From: Avena insularis
Lineage: Eukaryota > Streptophyta > Magnoliopsida > Poales > Poaceae
Direction of reading: 5' to 3'
Length of the DNA: 64,000 nt
Assembly (NCBI GenBank): GCA_023614405.1
Contig: CM042688.1
Coordinates: 65,086,253 to 65,150,252 of the forward strand
Shown: positions 9,637 to 22,607 of the stretch, one piece after another
How positions within the stretch are numbered: position 1 is the first letter of the stretch
Layout of the letters: every line of letters begins with the position of its first letter
Made by a program: the position numbers and the translations under genes
Notes under the pieces: generated by a model
Told to the model about the DNA's origin: nothing
What the model saw: only the letters and a program-made list of their open reading frames with translations
Databases searched by the model: none

Positions 9637-11226
9637 TGCTGGCTCGTGGTTGATATAGAGCTCATTGGGAACCCCAAGAGGAAGGTATGATGAGCACAAC
9701 AGCAAGTTTTCCCTCAGTTATGAGACCAAGGTTTAATCGAACCAGTAGGAGCAAGGAAACACCCCAAAGGTGTTACTAGCTGAGCTTTGGCAGGGCGCAC
9801 TACCGGTGCTAGTAGCAACGTGGAGACCTGCACAACACAACCACAGAACTTTGTCCCCAACTTGCGATGAGGTTGTCAATCTCACCGTGTTTTTCGGAAA
9901 ACAAAGGATTAACGTATCGAATGAAAAGAAGTAAAAATTTGCATAAAGTAAACACAAAGCAGTAAAAGATGGTAGATTGTATGTAAAGTAAAGGACCGGG
10001 ATCCATAGTTCACTAGAGGTGGCTCTTCTTAGAAAGATAACATGCTGGGTGAACAAATTACAGCGGGGCAATTGACAAACACCGAGAAAGCAATACATGC
10101 ATATACTAATCATCTTGACTCCTCTGAGACTTGATTGGGCATTACAACATAATACATAGACCGCCATCCAACTGCATCTATGACTAATAATCCACCTACA
10201 GGTTATCATCCGAACCCCCTCCAGTATTAAGTTGCAAGCAACATATTATTGCTTTACGAACTACGTGTAAAGTAAACAATACAATTGTTCTATGAACAAA
10301 GGATCGTTGTTTTCTCCCTAGTAGCAACAACACATCTAGTACCTTAGAGATTTCTGCCACTTCCCCAGATTAACAGAGGCATGAACCTACTATCGAGCAT
10401 AAATACTAACTCTTTGAGTTGCTAGCATCTACTTGGCCAAGCTAGCTACTAACAACGGAAAGCATGCAAGATCTCAAATAACAAAGACATGATAGAATCA
10501 ATAATCAATCTGAAATAGCATCTCAATATCCATCGGATCCCCGCAAACACAACATGTATGGATTACAAATAGATGATCTTGATCATGAATGGAGCTCACA
10601 AGATCTAAACATGAAAGCACAAAGGAGGAGAAACTAGCCATCTACCTACTACATGGATCCATAGTCCAAGGATGAACTACTCACGCATCACACCGGAGGC
10701 TTGCATGGTGATGAAGAAGGCCTCCAGGGTGAATTCCCCTCTCTGGTAGGGTGCCGGGAAGAGCTTCAGATCCCTCCTGATCTAGGGATGGAGATGACGG
10801 CGGCTACAGACTCTTTCGTGGATTTTTGATTGGGCACTTAGGGTTTTCGTCCCGAGGGCAACTTATAGGCGGAAGGAGAGGCCGAGGGGGTGTCGGGAGC
10901 CACCACACCACCCCCTGGCACGGGACAGGCCTGGCCACGTGCCGTGGTGTGGCGCCCCGCCCTCTCCGTCTCGTATTCTGGCACTTGATCCCTTCCGAAA
11001 AAATAGGCACTTTGGCTTTTGTCCCGTCCAATTCCGAGAATATTCATTTTCTTACTTTCCTGGAACCAAAAATAGCAGAAAACAAGCAGCTGGCACTGTG
11101 CCTCTTGTTAATAGGTTAGTACAAGAAATCATATGAAAAGTACTCCAAAGTTGGAACAAAACACAAGAAAGTGGATAAAACCAAGCATGGAACATCAAAA
11201 ATTATAGATACATTTGCAATGTATCA
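9637..11226 (-). repeat. E1 3' LTR
   Basis: Closely matches 15070-16661 along its whole length, with scattered substitutions and small indels. The differences include TGCTGG versus TGATGG at the boundary, and an AGGGTGCC/GGTGCC indel near 10749. It contains the GC-rich palindrome at about 10898-10955 and the TATA-like CCTATAAG (minus strand, about 10861-10868). Confidence 0.9.
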
Positions 11227-11240
11227 ACATCCCCAAGCTT
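11227..11240 (-). promoter_or_regulatory. E1 polypurine tract
   Basis: On the minus strand AAGCTTGGGGATGT abuts the 3' LTR start TGATAC. This is the expected plus-strand primer position. Confidence 0.7.
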
Positions 11241-13989
11241 AACTCCTGCTCGTCCTCGAGTAGGTAAGTGATAAAAAGAAAGAATAATTTTTGAGGTGAC
11301 ATGCACCATGAAAATACTTGATCAAAGTATTTGGATCATAGTACTTCAATCATAACATGAAAGAAAAAGTTCTAGCAATAAGCAAAGAAACTATGATGCA
11401 ACATGAAAAGGCACAAACAAAAGATTCATGAATAACAATGCTTTGCAAGACGTTTGTTTGTTTCACATAAAGAAAACATAGCATAAAAGTATTCAGCTTG
11501 TCCCTCAATAGAGCAGCAAATATAAATGCATAGGACACCTTCAAAGTTCATAAGAGTGACTAGATACAGTAGTTTCAAACAAGCAATAACAAGTTATGCA
11601 TCAATCAACTAGTCTTGGAACAATGCACATGGAACTAAGAATGGCCACTATGCTCTCAAAGTAGGTGCATAAAGATAGAAGGTGGAGACTCAATATAATG
11701 GTGGAAGAAAAGCCTTTTGTAAAAAGGAAGTAGGTATTCAAGTCTCATAAAGAGCTTCCAAAAATTATGATACTTAAAGCTTTCAGCTCTCATTGCCCCT
11801 ATCATAAGCATCTTGAAGGTGATTAAGGTTAAAGTGAACAAACTATGGTGTACATGCTTGACGAAGTATAAGTCGGAAATCTCATGTCCCTTGTATACGA
11901 GGGCCGCTCCTCATGCTACTCAAGTTTAGTCACCGGTAAGTTCTTGTCATCGTAAGTACATGTGTATCATTGAGAACCGCCAACGGGGTACCCCTTGCCC
12001 GATGATACGGAAGAATCCCCATATAAAAATGACAAGGCAAGCAGACAACGAGCATCTCAGCATTCTTCTTATTTACCATGGGAATATGGAGCCTTTTTGT
12101 CTCTTTCCTCTTTTCATAGTATCTTTTTTTTCTTTTTCTCTTTTCTCAGTATAGGACTCTTTTTTATATAAGAAGAATGCTTCATAGACAGCTCATTATG
12201 GTTACGCTGCAGGTTTCCAGCATGTCAGCATGGATTAGACCAGCGGCCCAGGCGTTTCTCTAACACATATACATAACTCCATGGACTTACAAGCTCCCCT
12301 TTCATTTCACACCGACGACATCCATATACAAAAGAGCATGATATCAACTAGGTACAAGTACCAAGTGCAATGTTGAAAGCATTCTCCATGTAAGCATGGT
12401 TCTGCTAATTCCCAACAAATAAGTGCAAGCATATACAACATAGAAGACACAATGGTTCAAGTTTATTAAGGGCAAGTAAAGTAAAGTGTGCCATCAAGTT
12501 CGTGAGAGCTTTAATCACTAGTTTTCTCATAACAAGCAGAAGGTAAACAAAAGCATGAATATACTTGGAATAGCATAAGCTAGTAGGTAGGTATGGTGGA
12601 CTCTTTGGAATAACTTGGTTTAGGGAGTTGGATGCATGAGTGGAACTCATACTTGGTGGTGGAGGCTAGCAAAAGACTGGGAGCGACAAACTAAGAGAGG
12701 AATAATGGCCATAATCATGCAGAGCGACAAAACATCATTGATCAAAGCATAAAGTGATACTACAATTTGAAAACTAAAGGATCATAAAGGCTATGGTGAC
12801 TTGAGATAGTCATAACATGGTGTGAGCATGGGCCAAGTCAACTCAAATAAAGCATCAAAGGAGAATACCACTATACTATGCTTTAATATGCTAAAACAAC
12901 GCATGATTCATCCAAGGCACATTAAGCAATCTCAATTGTTTATAACAAGTCATGCTACAGAAAAGAATACTAAGAATAAAGCCAAAACAATATCAAGCAT
13001 GGCATGACAAAGCATAGGCCACAGTCAAAAACGAGCTCTTTTTACCATATAAGCATAAACTTTCCTACTCTTTTCTAAACCAAACCAAACTATTTGCAAA
13101 CCAAAGTGTGAAAGAGGGGGTCCAACCAATTTATTCACAAAACTAAGAAAACCAAGCAAACTAAAACCAAAACAAAAAAGAAAAATAAGACGCTCCAAGA
13201 AAAACACGACTCTGCATGAAACAATAAAAATGAAGCGTTTGGAAGAAACCTGGGATTTTTATTGATGAAGAAGGGGATGCATTGGGCATCCCCAAGCTTT
13301 GACTCTTGTACTTCTTGGATATTTATTGGGGTGACATGCGTGGCATCCCCAAGCTTGAGCTTTAGTCCATCCTTCATCTCATTACTCATTCCTTCCATAC
13401 ACCTGAAATTTTTCCTTCATACAAAACTTCACACAATCTTTATTAGCAACATTACTGCACTTAGGATAAATAAGTCTCAAGGTTCAGTTCTAACACCAAA
13501 TAAACTTCCATTAGAACACTAGCTACTGTAGCACTTCCCTCAAAAAGCTGAATTCCCCAAAAGAACTCAAGAAGGAACCAACAAGAAGCAAATGCAGAAA
13601 ATGGCAGAAATCTGTCAAAACAGACCAGCGGGTAAAGACGAATTTTTTCGAAGACCTTATGTTGCTCAAATCAAAAAGTGTTGAACTAACGAAAGTTAGA
13701 TAACAACCTGGGGCAGAAGCACAAAACATTACAGCTCAATCCGACGTACAGAGATCTCTCAGGAATGTTTACGGTGAAGCACAAAAATCTGTTTCGGGAC
13801 AGCAACTTTCCCAATCATTACTTCACTCTAATTAGAGGTTACTCTTGGCACAAAAAGCAAATAAAAAGTATAAGGAGAGGTTATTACATAGGTAATAACT
13901 TCCAATACTCATCTAAAACTCTTGGGTTATCTCCCAACAATTACTTTTCTTTAACGCCTTTAAGTTAGGCATAAGAAGGAAAGAAAGAA
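11241..13989 (-). other. E1 interior, non-coding 3' region
   Basis: About 2.7 kb between the gag/protease frame and the polypurine tract. Blocks at 11750-12250 are shared with E2 (21150-21660) and E3 (60180-60680, inverted), including the segment around GGTACCCCTTGCCCGATGATACGG. E1 therefore shares its 3' region with a different LTR family. Two additional AAGCTTGGGGATGCC motifs lie at about 13286 and 13343. Open frames here are short and frame-incoherent between relatives. Confidence 0.55.
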
Positions 13990-14850
13990 TCAAGTGTTCT
14001 CAAATGAAGAAGCATTAAAACCAACTTTTTTGCCCTTACCTCTCTTATTTTTATTCTTAACCTTTGGGAAAATATGATTGTTTGGTGGAGAAGAAAGGTG
14101 CATGGTCCCCTTTCTAACATCTATTTTTGCTCCAAGAAATTCCAATAGGGACCTTCCAAGTGTAATTTGTCCTTTTCCTGCACATTCAATAACAAGATAA
14201 TCAATAGAAATCGTTTTCCCAAGGATCTTTGTAGACACTCCTTTAGCTATTCCAAGAGGTAATATGGTAGTATTATTAGTAAGAGATATTTCTTTTCCTC
14301 CCTCAATGAGCCCCCAAGTATTCAGAGATTTATAAATATCTTTGGGCATAAGGCAAGATTCAGACATGATATCACAGCGAGCTTGAAAAGTTTCAGCTTT
14401 TATCTCAATCTTTACTGTAGGGAACCACTTTGATGATTCAGAGTTTATTGGAACATAATCGTGATGCTCCCTAAGCGTATTATAGCACCCTTCTAATCTA
14501 GTAATACTAGCCTCAAGAGTGTCCACCCTAGCAAATATTTTTGCGAAAGAATTATCAGTTTGGCTAGGCAAGTTGTAAGTGAGGATCAATTTCTTTATAG
14601 AATTAATAGCATCATCCTCATTACAATGCAGGAAATCTTCTCCCACAATAGCATCCAAAGCATATCTATAGAAAATAGCAATTCCAAGGTAAAAACTGCT
14701 AAGGAACAAGCTTTGAGTCATTTTAGGCTCAGTTTTTTCATGTAGATCAGAGATTCTAGACCAAGCTTCCTTAAAACTTTCCTCAATTCCTTTTTTAAAA
14801 GTGAAAATCAAATTCTCGGTTGACATAGTGACTGGAGCAAGGCTAGACAT
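13990..14850 (-). CDS. E1 gag fused to a protease-like domain, 286 codons
   Basis: Single intact frame starting MSSLAPVTMSTENL at 14850; the internal Met at codon 9 is an equally good start. Residues about 15-130 are gag-like, with alternating hydrophobic and acidic segments. Residues about 145-255 follow the layout of Athila-type retropepsins: a CD-I motif near residue 159, MPKDIYKSL, a PLGIAKGV strand, and an ITLGRSLLEFLGAKIDV segment (the I-L-G-R-P-F-L block of the family). The canonical G after the catalytic D-x is replaced by Met (CDIMSES), so proteolytic activity is doubtful. The tail is strongly basic (NKNKRGKGKK). The ORF ends without continuing into reverse transcriptase. It lies between primer site and polypurine tract as expected. 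Confidence 0.65.
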   Translation of the reverse strand: MSSLAPVTMSTENLIFTFKKGIEESFKEAWSRISDLHEKTEPKMTQSLFLSSFYLGIAIFYRYALDAIVGEDFLHCNEDDAINSIKKLILTYNLPSQTDNSFAKIFARVDTLEASITRLEGCYNTLREHHDYVPINSESSKWFPTVKIEIKAETFQARCDIMSESCLMPKDIYKSLNTWGLIEGGKEISLTNNTTILPLGIAKGVSTKILGKTISIDYLVIECAGKGQITLGRSLLEFLGAKIDVRKGTMHLSSPPNNHIFPKVKNKNKRGKGKKVGFNASSFENT

Positions 14851-15041
14851 AGTGACAACTTAGGATAGGAACTAATTTTTTTTGTGTTTTTCAAATAAGA
14901 AAGCAAGCAAGTAAAACTAATTTTTGTGTGTTTTTTGAAGAACAAAACAAGCAAACAAAGCAAAAAGAAGCTAAGCAAAACAAAAACAACAAAGTAAAGA
15001 GATTGGTTATGAGGGACTCCCCTTGTGAAGATGTCCTTGAC

Positions 15042-15059
15042 TCCCCGGCAATGGTGCCA
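15042..15059 (-). promoter_or_regulatory. E1 primer binding site, tRNA-Asp-like
   Basis: On the minus strand TGGCACCATTGCCGGGGA lies 10 bases inside the 5' LTR. It matches the complement of the plant tRNA-Asp 3' end at all but two positions. Confidence 0.75.
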
Positions 15060-15069
15060 GATAAATCTT

Positions 15070-16661
15070 TGATGGCTCGTGGTTGATGTAGAGCTCGTTG
15101 GGAACCCCAAGAGGAAGGTATGATGAGCACAGCAGCAAGTTTTCCCTCAGTTATGAGACCAAGGTTTAATCGAACCAGTAGGAGCAAGGAAACACCCCAA
15201 AGGTGTTACTAGCTGAGCTTTGGCAGGGCGCACTACCGGTGCTAGTAGCAACGTGGAGACCTGCACAACACAACCATAGAACTTTGTCCCCAACTTGCGA
15301 TGAGGTTGTCAATCTCACCGTGTTTTGCGGAAAACAAAGGATTAAACGTATCGAATGGAAAGAAGTAAAAGTTTGCAGAAAGTAAACACAAAGCAGTAAA
15401 AGATTGTAGATTGTATGTAAAGTAAAGGACCAGGATCCATAGTTCACTAGAGGTGGCTCTCCTTAGATAGATAACATGCTGGGTGAACAAATTACAGCGG
15501 GGCAATTGACAAACACCGAGAAAGCAATATATGCATATACTAATCATCTTGACTCCTCTGAGACTTGATTGGGCATTACAACATAATACATAGACCGCCA
15601 TCCAACTGCATGTATGACTAATAATCCACCTTCATGTTATCATCCGAACCCCCTCCAGTATTAAGTTGCAAGCAACAGATTATTGCTTTATGAACTGCGT
15701 GTAAAGTAAACAATACAATTGTTCTATGAACAAAGGATCGTTGTTTTCTCCCTAGTAGCAATATCACATCTAGTACCTTAGAGATTTCTGTCACTTCCCT
15801 AGATTACCAGAGGCATGAACCCACTATCGAGCATAAATACTAACTCTTGGAGTTGCTAGCATCTACTTGGCCAAGATAGCTACTAACAACGGAAAGCATG
15901 CAAGATCTCAGATAACAAAGACATGATAGAATCAATAATCAATCTGAAATAGCATCTCAATATCCATCGGATCCCCACAAACACAACATGTATAGATTAC
16001 AAATAGATGATCTTGATCATGAATGGAGCTCACAAGATCTAAACATGAAAGCACAAAGGAGGAGAAACCAGCCATCTAGCTACTACATGGATCCGTAGTC
16101 CAAGGATGAACTACTCACGCATCACACCGGAGGCTTGCATGGTGATGAAGAAGGCCTCCAGGGTGAATTCCCCTCTCTGGCGGTGCCGGAAGAGCTTGAT
16201 CCTCCCGATCTAGGGATGGAGATGACGGTGGCTACAGACTCTTTCGTGGATTTTTGATCGGGCACTTAGGGTTTTCGTCCCGAGGAAAACTTATAGGTGG
16301 AAGGAGAGGCCGAGGGGGTGCCGGGAGCCACCATACCACCCCCTAGCGCGGGCCAAGCCTGGCCGTGCGGCCAGGTGGTGTGGCCGGCCCCTGGCCCTCT
16401 CCGTCTGATATTCTAGCACTTGATCCCTTCCGGAAAAATAGGCACTTTGGATTTTGTCCCGTCCAATTCCGAGAATATTCATTTTCTTACTTTCCTGGAA
16501 CCAAAAACAGCAAAAAACAGGCAACTGGCACTGTGGCTCTTGTTAATAGGTTAGTCCAAGAAATCATATGAAAAGTACTCCAAAGTTGGAACAAAACACA
16601 AGAAAGTGGATAAAACTAAGCATGGAACATCAAAAATTATAGATACATTTGCAATGTATCA
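15070..16661 (-). repeat. E1 5' LTR
   Basis: Right-hand LTR, upstream in the element's own orientation. Its minus-strand order is TGATACATTG start, GC-rich palindrome (about 16384-16320), TATA-like box (16298-16291), then transcribed region. The palindrome differs by several bases from the 3' LTR copy, more than the surrounding sequence does. Confidence 0.9.
16291..16298 (-). promoter_or_regulatory. E1 LTR TATA-like box
   Basis: CCTATAAG on the minus strand, directly downstream of the GC-rich palindrome. The same arrangement is found in the 3' LTR. Confidence 0.4.
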
Positions 16662-17027
16662 ACGTGTCACTTTGTTATACTATAGAACTAGCTCGCACGC
16701 ACTTGTAGAATATTAATTTAGACCTAATTCGACAAATCAACGGAAAGTCGTCTGAGTGGGTGAAATTAGCTAGAAAATTAAGCTTAAAAAATATAACATG
16801 TAATTTATCCAACCAATTTCTGTACTATAGTAAATAAATGACACATACTATGAACTCTAAGCCATATTAATCGCACTTCCTTCCAAAAATACTTTTATTT
16901 CTCTATCATGCTAATATGCACTAACCTATACCAAAATATGGGCACACTGTTATTATCTTGATGAAGACAGAGTATGTCCATGACCTTGGTCATTTGGCTT
17001 GAAACCCAAGAAAGATCGTGCATAGTA

Positions 17028-17151
17028 CTCCCTCCGTCCAAAAATAACCGACTTGGATTTGTCTAGATTTGAATGTATCTACACAATAAAAAATGTCTAT
17101 ATACATTTGAATCTAGATAAATCTAAGTAAGTTATTTCTGGACAGAGGGAG
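17028..17151. mobile_element. Stowaway MITE (Tc1/Mariner type), 124 bp
   Basis: The terminal inverted repeats CTCCCTCCGTCCAAAAATAA and TTATTTCTGGACAGAGGGAG are flanked by TA (17026-17027 and 17152-17153). The interior is palindromic. The corresponding place in unit 4 (about 29590) lacks it, so it entered after the units duplicated. Confidence 0.9.
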
Positions 17152-18035
17152 TACATGATATAGTAGGCCATACCAGAAGTGTGAGTTTTTCAAGTACTTT
17201 TACTGGTAGAAAAAAGAAGAAAGAATGCCCCCACCAAATTTTCGTACAAAGTGGACACTTCTTTCTTACAATTCCCAAGTTTAAGTATTTTTCAAACTTC
17301 CAAGCTAAAGCTCCACGCACTTAAATACAAGACTCTATGTCGATTAAACGAAATTAGGTCAAACTTGAATACATGTGAGCATGATAGACTATTACTCTTG
17401 AAAATATCCAAAATTCTTTTGAAGGTATCCAGGCAGCCAATATATCATGGGCCAACAATAGTTTTTAAAAATGCCATTACTGATTAGTATTTGCATACCA
17501 ACAAATTTGACCGTGTATGGAAAATATTCAAACAAAATAAAGCGTAAAACAAAAACATGAGACTTCATTACGGTTGGGGTTCTTTTGCTAGTATTATTAA
17601 TTGCCAAGAAAAATGATAAACATGAGATTCGACAACTTTAGGAAAAACGGATTCACATTATAGCCACCATGATGTAACATTATTCTTGGTTTTTAGCATG
17701 AACGACCAATAAAGTCATGGCCTTCTATATCGATATATACCCTAGCTACACTTTTAGATAGGATTCTGACATCAGGTAGATGGGTGCGTCTTGTCCTAGT
17801 AAACAATGTTGCCCGTGGGAGTTTTGAACATTTAGAAAAAAACATTTTTTACTTTTCCAAGTGGTTACGGGGATGTTTTGTACTAACAATAAAGAAAATT
17901 AGAAGAATGTGGCTCAGAATGCGAGAAGCGCTCCATGTTTTCGGACATAGCGGAACATGCATGTTTTACTTGTGATTCCTAGGTTCTTTGAGTTTTCAAG
18001 GTTTATAGATAAATTAACCCACTTAAATTACACTG

Positions 18036-18165
18036 GTGTCTCTGATTCAAATTAATGTTCTTAGATTTTTCTAGATTCGGGGTATATGTATCTAGCACAT
18101 AAACATGACTAGATACATTTGAATCTAGACGAATCTATGAACATTAATATGGATCGGAGGGAGTC
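18036..18165. mobile_element. Old Stowaway-like MITE in unit 2
   Basis: Same ancient copy as 8197-8322 and 27871-28002. Right end GGAGGGAGT and palindromic centre retained, left terminus eroded. Confidence 0.6.
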
Positions 18166-19203
18166 TGTCAAAATTAGGTCAAATTAATTTGAACCACATG
18201 TGAGCTGCCAATTGCTCTTTAAATTTTACAAAATTCTTTTGAAGTTGCTCACCAGACAGCCAATATATAAAGAACATGACCGAGAGTTTTCAAAGATTCA
18301 ACTTCTTTCTAAAATTCGCATGCTGACAAAGTTGACTCTGCTTTGAAAAAAGAGAGAGAAATAGGCAAAAAAAACAAACAGGGGGACTCATGCATGGCGT
18401 CTTTTTGCTTGTATTACCTGCCATGAAAAATAATAAACATTAGTTTTCACAACTTTTGAAAAAACCCGCTTCACAAAAATGGCCTACCATGTATAAGTAT
18501 GAACAGGTTTCAGGCCGAGCGACCAAGAAAGGTCATGGACATATCCACATCATAGTTTATGGTAATTTGGTAGTACTACAAGAAAGTAGATGTGCGCATC
18601 TTCGCATTGGTAAACAGCTTTGCCAATGGGAGTTTCCAAATACCAGGAAAAGTAACAATTCCAATTTTCTAAGCGATGCAAATAGTTTTCCTGTAAAGCA
18701 AAGTACTCCACTTCCGTACTACTACTCCAAAATGGAGGCAACTTCTTTCCAAAAAAAGAAGGCAGCACGAGAGCAGCGAGAGGAGGAGTCAAAGGCGGTG
18801 CGATGTTAGACTAAAACTATGATGGGCTGCTAAGACGAGGTACATGGTACACTCCACTAGTAGTAAATATATGGACATACTACTAGTCATATGCACACAA
18901 AACCAGTTTTGTTTTCTCTCTCCTTTGCTGCCTCTCACCATCCATCCTCCATTGATCTCTTCTCTGCAGCTGTGGGTGCACTATTCGGCTTGTCTCTTCC
19001 TCGTCCACAGCATGATGCTACGCACGTGTGCGTTGGTACGGCTCACCGATCTACTTCCAGCAACCGTTCCCCCACCACGAAATTCAAGTGATCTAGTACT
19101 GGATTAATAATCATCTACACCAATACAAAAAGTTTCAAAAGTAATAATAATACTTACAAAAATGTCCTCGGACCAATTTGCGATGACTACAAACCATAGT
19201 GTG

Positions 19204-20658
19204 TGATGACCCACAAGTATAGGGGGTGTATCGCAGTATTTTTGATAAGTAAGTGTGTCGAACCCAATGAGGAGCAGAAGGTGTTGGCTAGTGGTATGGA
19301 TCAGGAATTCTCTGCAAATACTTAGCAAACGGATTTTTAGGGGTTTTTGATAAAGCAAGTAAACAAAGTACGAGTAAATAAAAGATAGTAGGAATAAATG
19401 CAGCAAGTGTCCCAATCCTTGATGCAGCAAAGGACAAGCCAGTTGTATTACTTAAGATGACCAAACGTTCTCGAGGACACATGGCAAAACTGTCAAGTGC
19501 TTTCGCTTCATATAGTTGATTAATCTTATTTAGTTTGCTAAGTGTTGTGTGGGTGAACCTGTGCTAATGTACCGACCTTCCTAGGACTAATACATACTTG
19601 TGATTATACCCCTTGCAAACATCCGTAAGTACAAGAAAGTAATTAAGGTAGAAACCTAACCACAACTTTAAACTCTAAGACCCTTACGTCCCTTGTGCAA
19701 TGGTTTCCTAACGGGGGTTCAGGTTTCTATCACTCCGACAACCCCTATGATTAGTAGCCAAATACACAATGCATTCCCCTAGGCCCATATAGGTGAAGTT
19801 TCATGCAGTCGAAGTTCACATGACACCACTAGAAGAAGTACACCACAACTTAAATATCAAACTATTGAATCTTCTCAACACAACTCCACTACTAACAACA
19901 AGACTTCTCCCATGTCCTCAAGAACAAAATGAACTACTCACAAGACATCATATGGATCATGATTAGATGGAATAATGATGTATAACAATCTGAACATAAA
20001 CAATAATTCAATGGTTCACTCAATAGCATCAACTACAAAGAGTAATCAACACCGGGAAAGTTTTCCCTATGAACTAATGCAAGATTCAACTCAATTGTTA
20101 CAGCAATATGGAGATGGTGATGAGGCTGCTGATGGTTATGATGGTGGTGATGATGATGATGATCCCGATAAAGTCCAGCTTGATGGTGGTGTTGATGGAG
20201 ACGATCTCCCCTCTCCGGGAAGGAATTCCCCTGGCAGAAATCTGTCTGCCGGAGAGATCTTTCTCTCTCGGTGTTTTCCACCCTGCAGAGGCGGCGGAAT
20301 CTTTCTGTGGTTGCTCCCCGAGTCTTAGGGTTTCGGGAGGAATATATACGCCAGAGGGGAGAGCCAGAGGTGGGCCAGGGTGGCCACACCACCCTGTGGC
20401 CCATCTCCACTCCCTCTTCTGGCAGCCTCCGTCTTCTAGAAAAATAGGATTTTCCGTATTTTTTCCCGGATTTTCTGATCTTCGTGAATTTTTCCTCCAA
20501 ACAGCACCTTTTCCATCAGAATCCTGACTACAGCGGTCCATGCTCCAAAAGTCATCAACCATGCAAAAACAGATGAAATTACATAAGTATCATCTCTTAA
20601 TATGAAATATATCAATGAATAATAGTCAATTATAATATAGAATAAAATGGACGTATCA
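19204..20658 (-). repeat. E2 3' LTR
   Basis: 1455 bp against 1522 bp for its partner. Much of the difference is loss of one arm of the GC-rich palindrome (only GGTGGCCACACCACCCTGTGG-type sequence remains at about 20379-20401) and of TAGTGATGC near the outer boundary. It contains a GAT/ATG-rich microsatellite (20108-20165), which creates spurious Asp- or His-rich frames on both strands. Confidence 0.9.
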
Positions 20659-20673
20659 ACTCCCCCCAAGCTT
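20659..20673 (-). promoter_or_regulatory. E2 polypurine tract
   Basis: AAGCTTGGGGGGAGT on the minus strand immediately precedes the 3' LTR start TGATACGTCC. Confidence 0.75.
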
Positions 20674-22607
20674 AGACTTCGCTTGTCCCTAAGTGAAACT
20701 GAGCTCAATAAACATGACCTCAGGTTTATGGAGTGAAGAGTCGATAAAAGAATACGGACAAGAAGCATCACATTCATCAATACATAGATCATAATAGAAG
20801 ACAACTCACTATTATATAACTTACTTGCAATAAGTAAAGGAAACACAATAAAGATACATGGAGTAAATCATAATTGGTAATGGAAAACTTAGCTCTTGGT
20901 CGAAGAATAGTTGATAATTTGCTGGAGTTCACAAATAACTGGTTTTTCAATGATAGCTTTCAAAGTAGTAATCACCAAGATAAGAGCAATGTGCAAAACA
21001 AGGAACATAAGAAACATGATTGAATAAATCATCATATGAATGAATGAAACACAACAACTCAAAATACTTGCTGAGATAGAAGGGAATAAGGTTTACTGAC
21101 TTAACTAAAAAGTAAAAGAACGGCCCTTCGCAGAGGGAAGCAGGGATTGCAAGTTTCATAAAGAGCTCCCAAAAATTATGATACTTATTAGCTTTCAGCT
21201 CTCATTGCCCCTATCATAGGCATCTTTAGGTGATTAAGGTTAAAGTGATCAAATATGAGGATATGCATTGACAAGTTGTAAATTGAGAATCTCATGTCCC
21301 TTGAATACGAGGGTCGCTCCTCATGCTACTCAAGTTTAGTCACCGGTAAGTTCTTATCACCGTAAGCATATGTGTATCATGGAGAACCGCCAATGGGGTA
21401 CCCCTTGCCCAATGATACGGAAGAATCCCCATATCAAAATGACAAGGCAAGCAGACAACAAGTATCTCAGCAATCTTCTTATTTACCATGGGAATATGGT
21501 GCTTTTTTCTCTCTTTCCTCTTTTCATAATATCTCTTTTTTTCTTTTTCTCTTTTTCTCAATATCGGACTCCTTTTTAAAGAAGAATGTTGCATAGATAC
21601 TCGTTATGGTTACGCTGCAGGTTTCCACCATGTCAGCATGGATTAGACCAGCGGCCCAGGCGTTTCTCTAACACACATGCATAACTCCATGGACTTACAA
21701 GCTCCCCTTTCATTTCACACCGACGACATCCATAGACAAAAGAACATGATATCAACTAGGTACAAAGTACCTGTGCAATGTTGAAAGCGTTCCCCATGAC
21801 AGCATGGTTCTGCTAATTCACAACTTACAAAGCGCAAGCATATACGCAACATAGATGGGCACAAAGGTTCAAGTTTATTAAGTGCAAGAAAGTAAAGTGT
21901 GCCATCAAGTTCGTGAGAGCTTTAATCACTAATTTTCACATAACAAGTTTAATTTGGGAGGTAGATAAAACAAGAATTTACTTGGAATAGCAATAATGCT
22001 AATAGGTAGGTATGGTGGGCACAAATGGCATAGGTTTTGGTTTAAAGAGGTGGATGCACGAGAAGAATTCCCTCTCAGTACAGTTTTTTGGCTAGCAAGG
22101 CTGGGTAGCAAGTATAAGAGTTGAAGGAAACAAACAAACATACAAGTGATAAAGACAAACATGCAATCTTCCTTGGAAGCACAAAAGATCTTAACTAGAG
22201 AATACTAAACTTATGAGCAAATCAAGAAAGAAAGATGATGAAATTATTTTTCTTTAGAGTACTTTTATCTTTTCATTCAACTCTTAAAAATAGTGTTTCT
22301 ACTGACCGAGCCAGGTTTGCCAAAACCAACTAAATTAACTAAATGATTCCAAAGTGCTACCAATACTAACAACAAGATCAATCATATAACCACTAATTGA
22401 AAACAAATATAAGTTATGCAAAAGAGTAAATGATAGAACTTCTCATTAATAATCCATAACGGCAACTCACACCAAGGGATACATATCTAACAAGAGAGGG
22501 GACACTTCCATAATGCAAACCATCCTACATGATAACTTCTCTATTCATGATATGACTCTACTAATAAGTTAAAAAGATAGAAGATAGTGATGTGATACCG
22601 TGACACA
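20674..22607 (-). other. E2 interior, non-coding 3' region
   Basis: Nearly 2 kb without a supported gene. It includes the block shared with E1 and E3 (21150-21660). In E3 the corresponding sequence lies at 59250-61146. Open frames are not conserved between the relatives. Confidence 0.5.

Larger units (their letters stand above)
9637..16661 (-). mobile_element. LTR retrotransposon E1, non-autonomous, Athila-like Gypsy
   Basis: Two 1.59-kb LTRs (9637-11226 and 15070-16661) bound a 3.84-kb interior. The element is flanked by a perfect 5-bp duplication, acgtg (9632-9636 and 16662-16666). Read on the minus strand, the LTR begins TGATACATTGCAAATGTATC and ends in GATGGC-type sequence ahead of an 18-base tRNA-Asp-like primer site. 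A polypurine tract precedes the 3' LTR. The only protein frame is a gag plus protease-like ORF. No reverse transcriptase, RNase H or integrase is visible, so mobilisation would need a helper. The empty site is preserved at the ends of units 2 and 3 (about 27316 and 29210). The lineage assignment is inference from the primer site and the gag/protease style. Confidence 0.85.

Noticed and set aside
20033..20562. Long open frames with poly-His or poly-Asp runs in the E2 and E3 LTRs
   Set aside because: They come from a GAT/ATC microsatellite open on both strands. Frames differ between LTR copies and lie across U3/R sequence.
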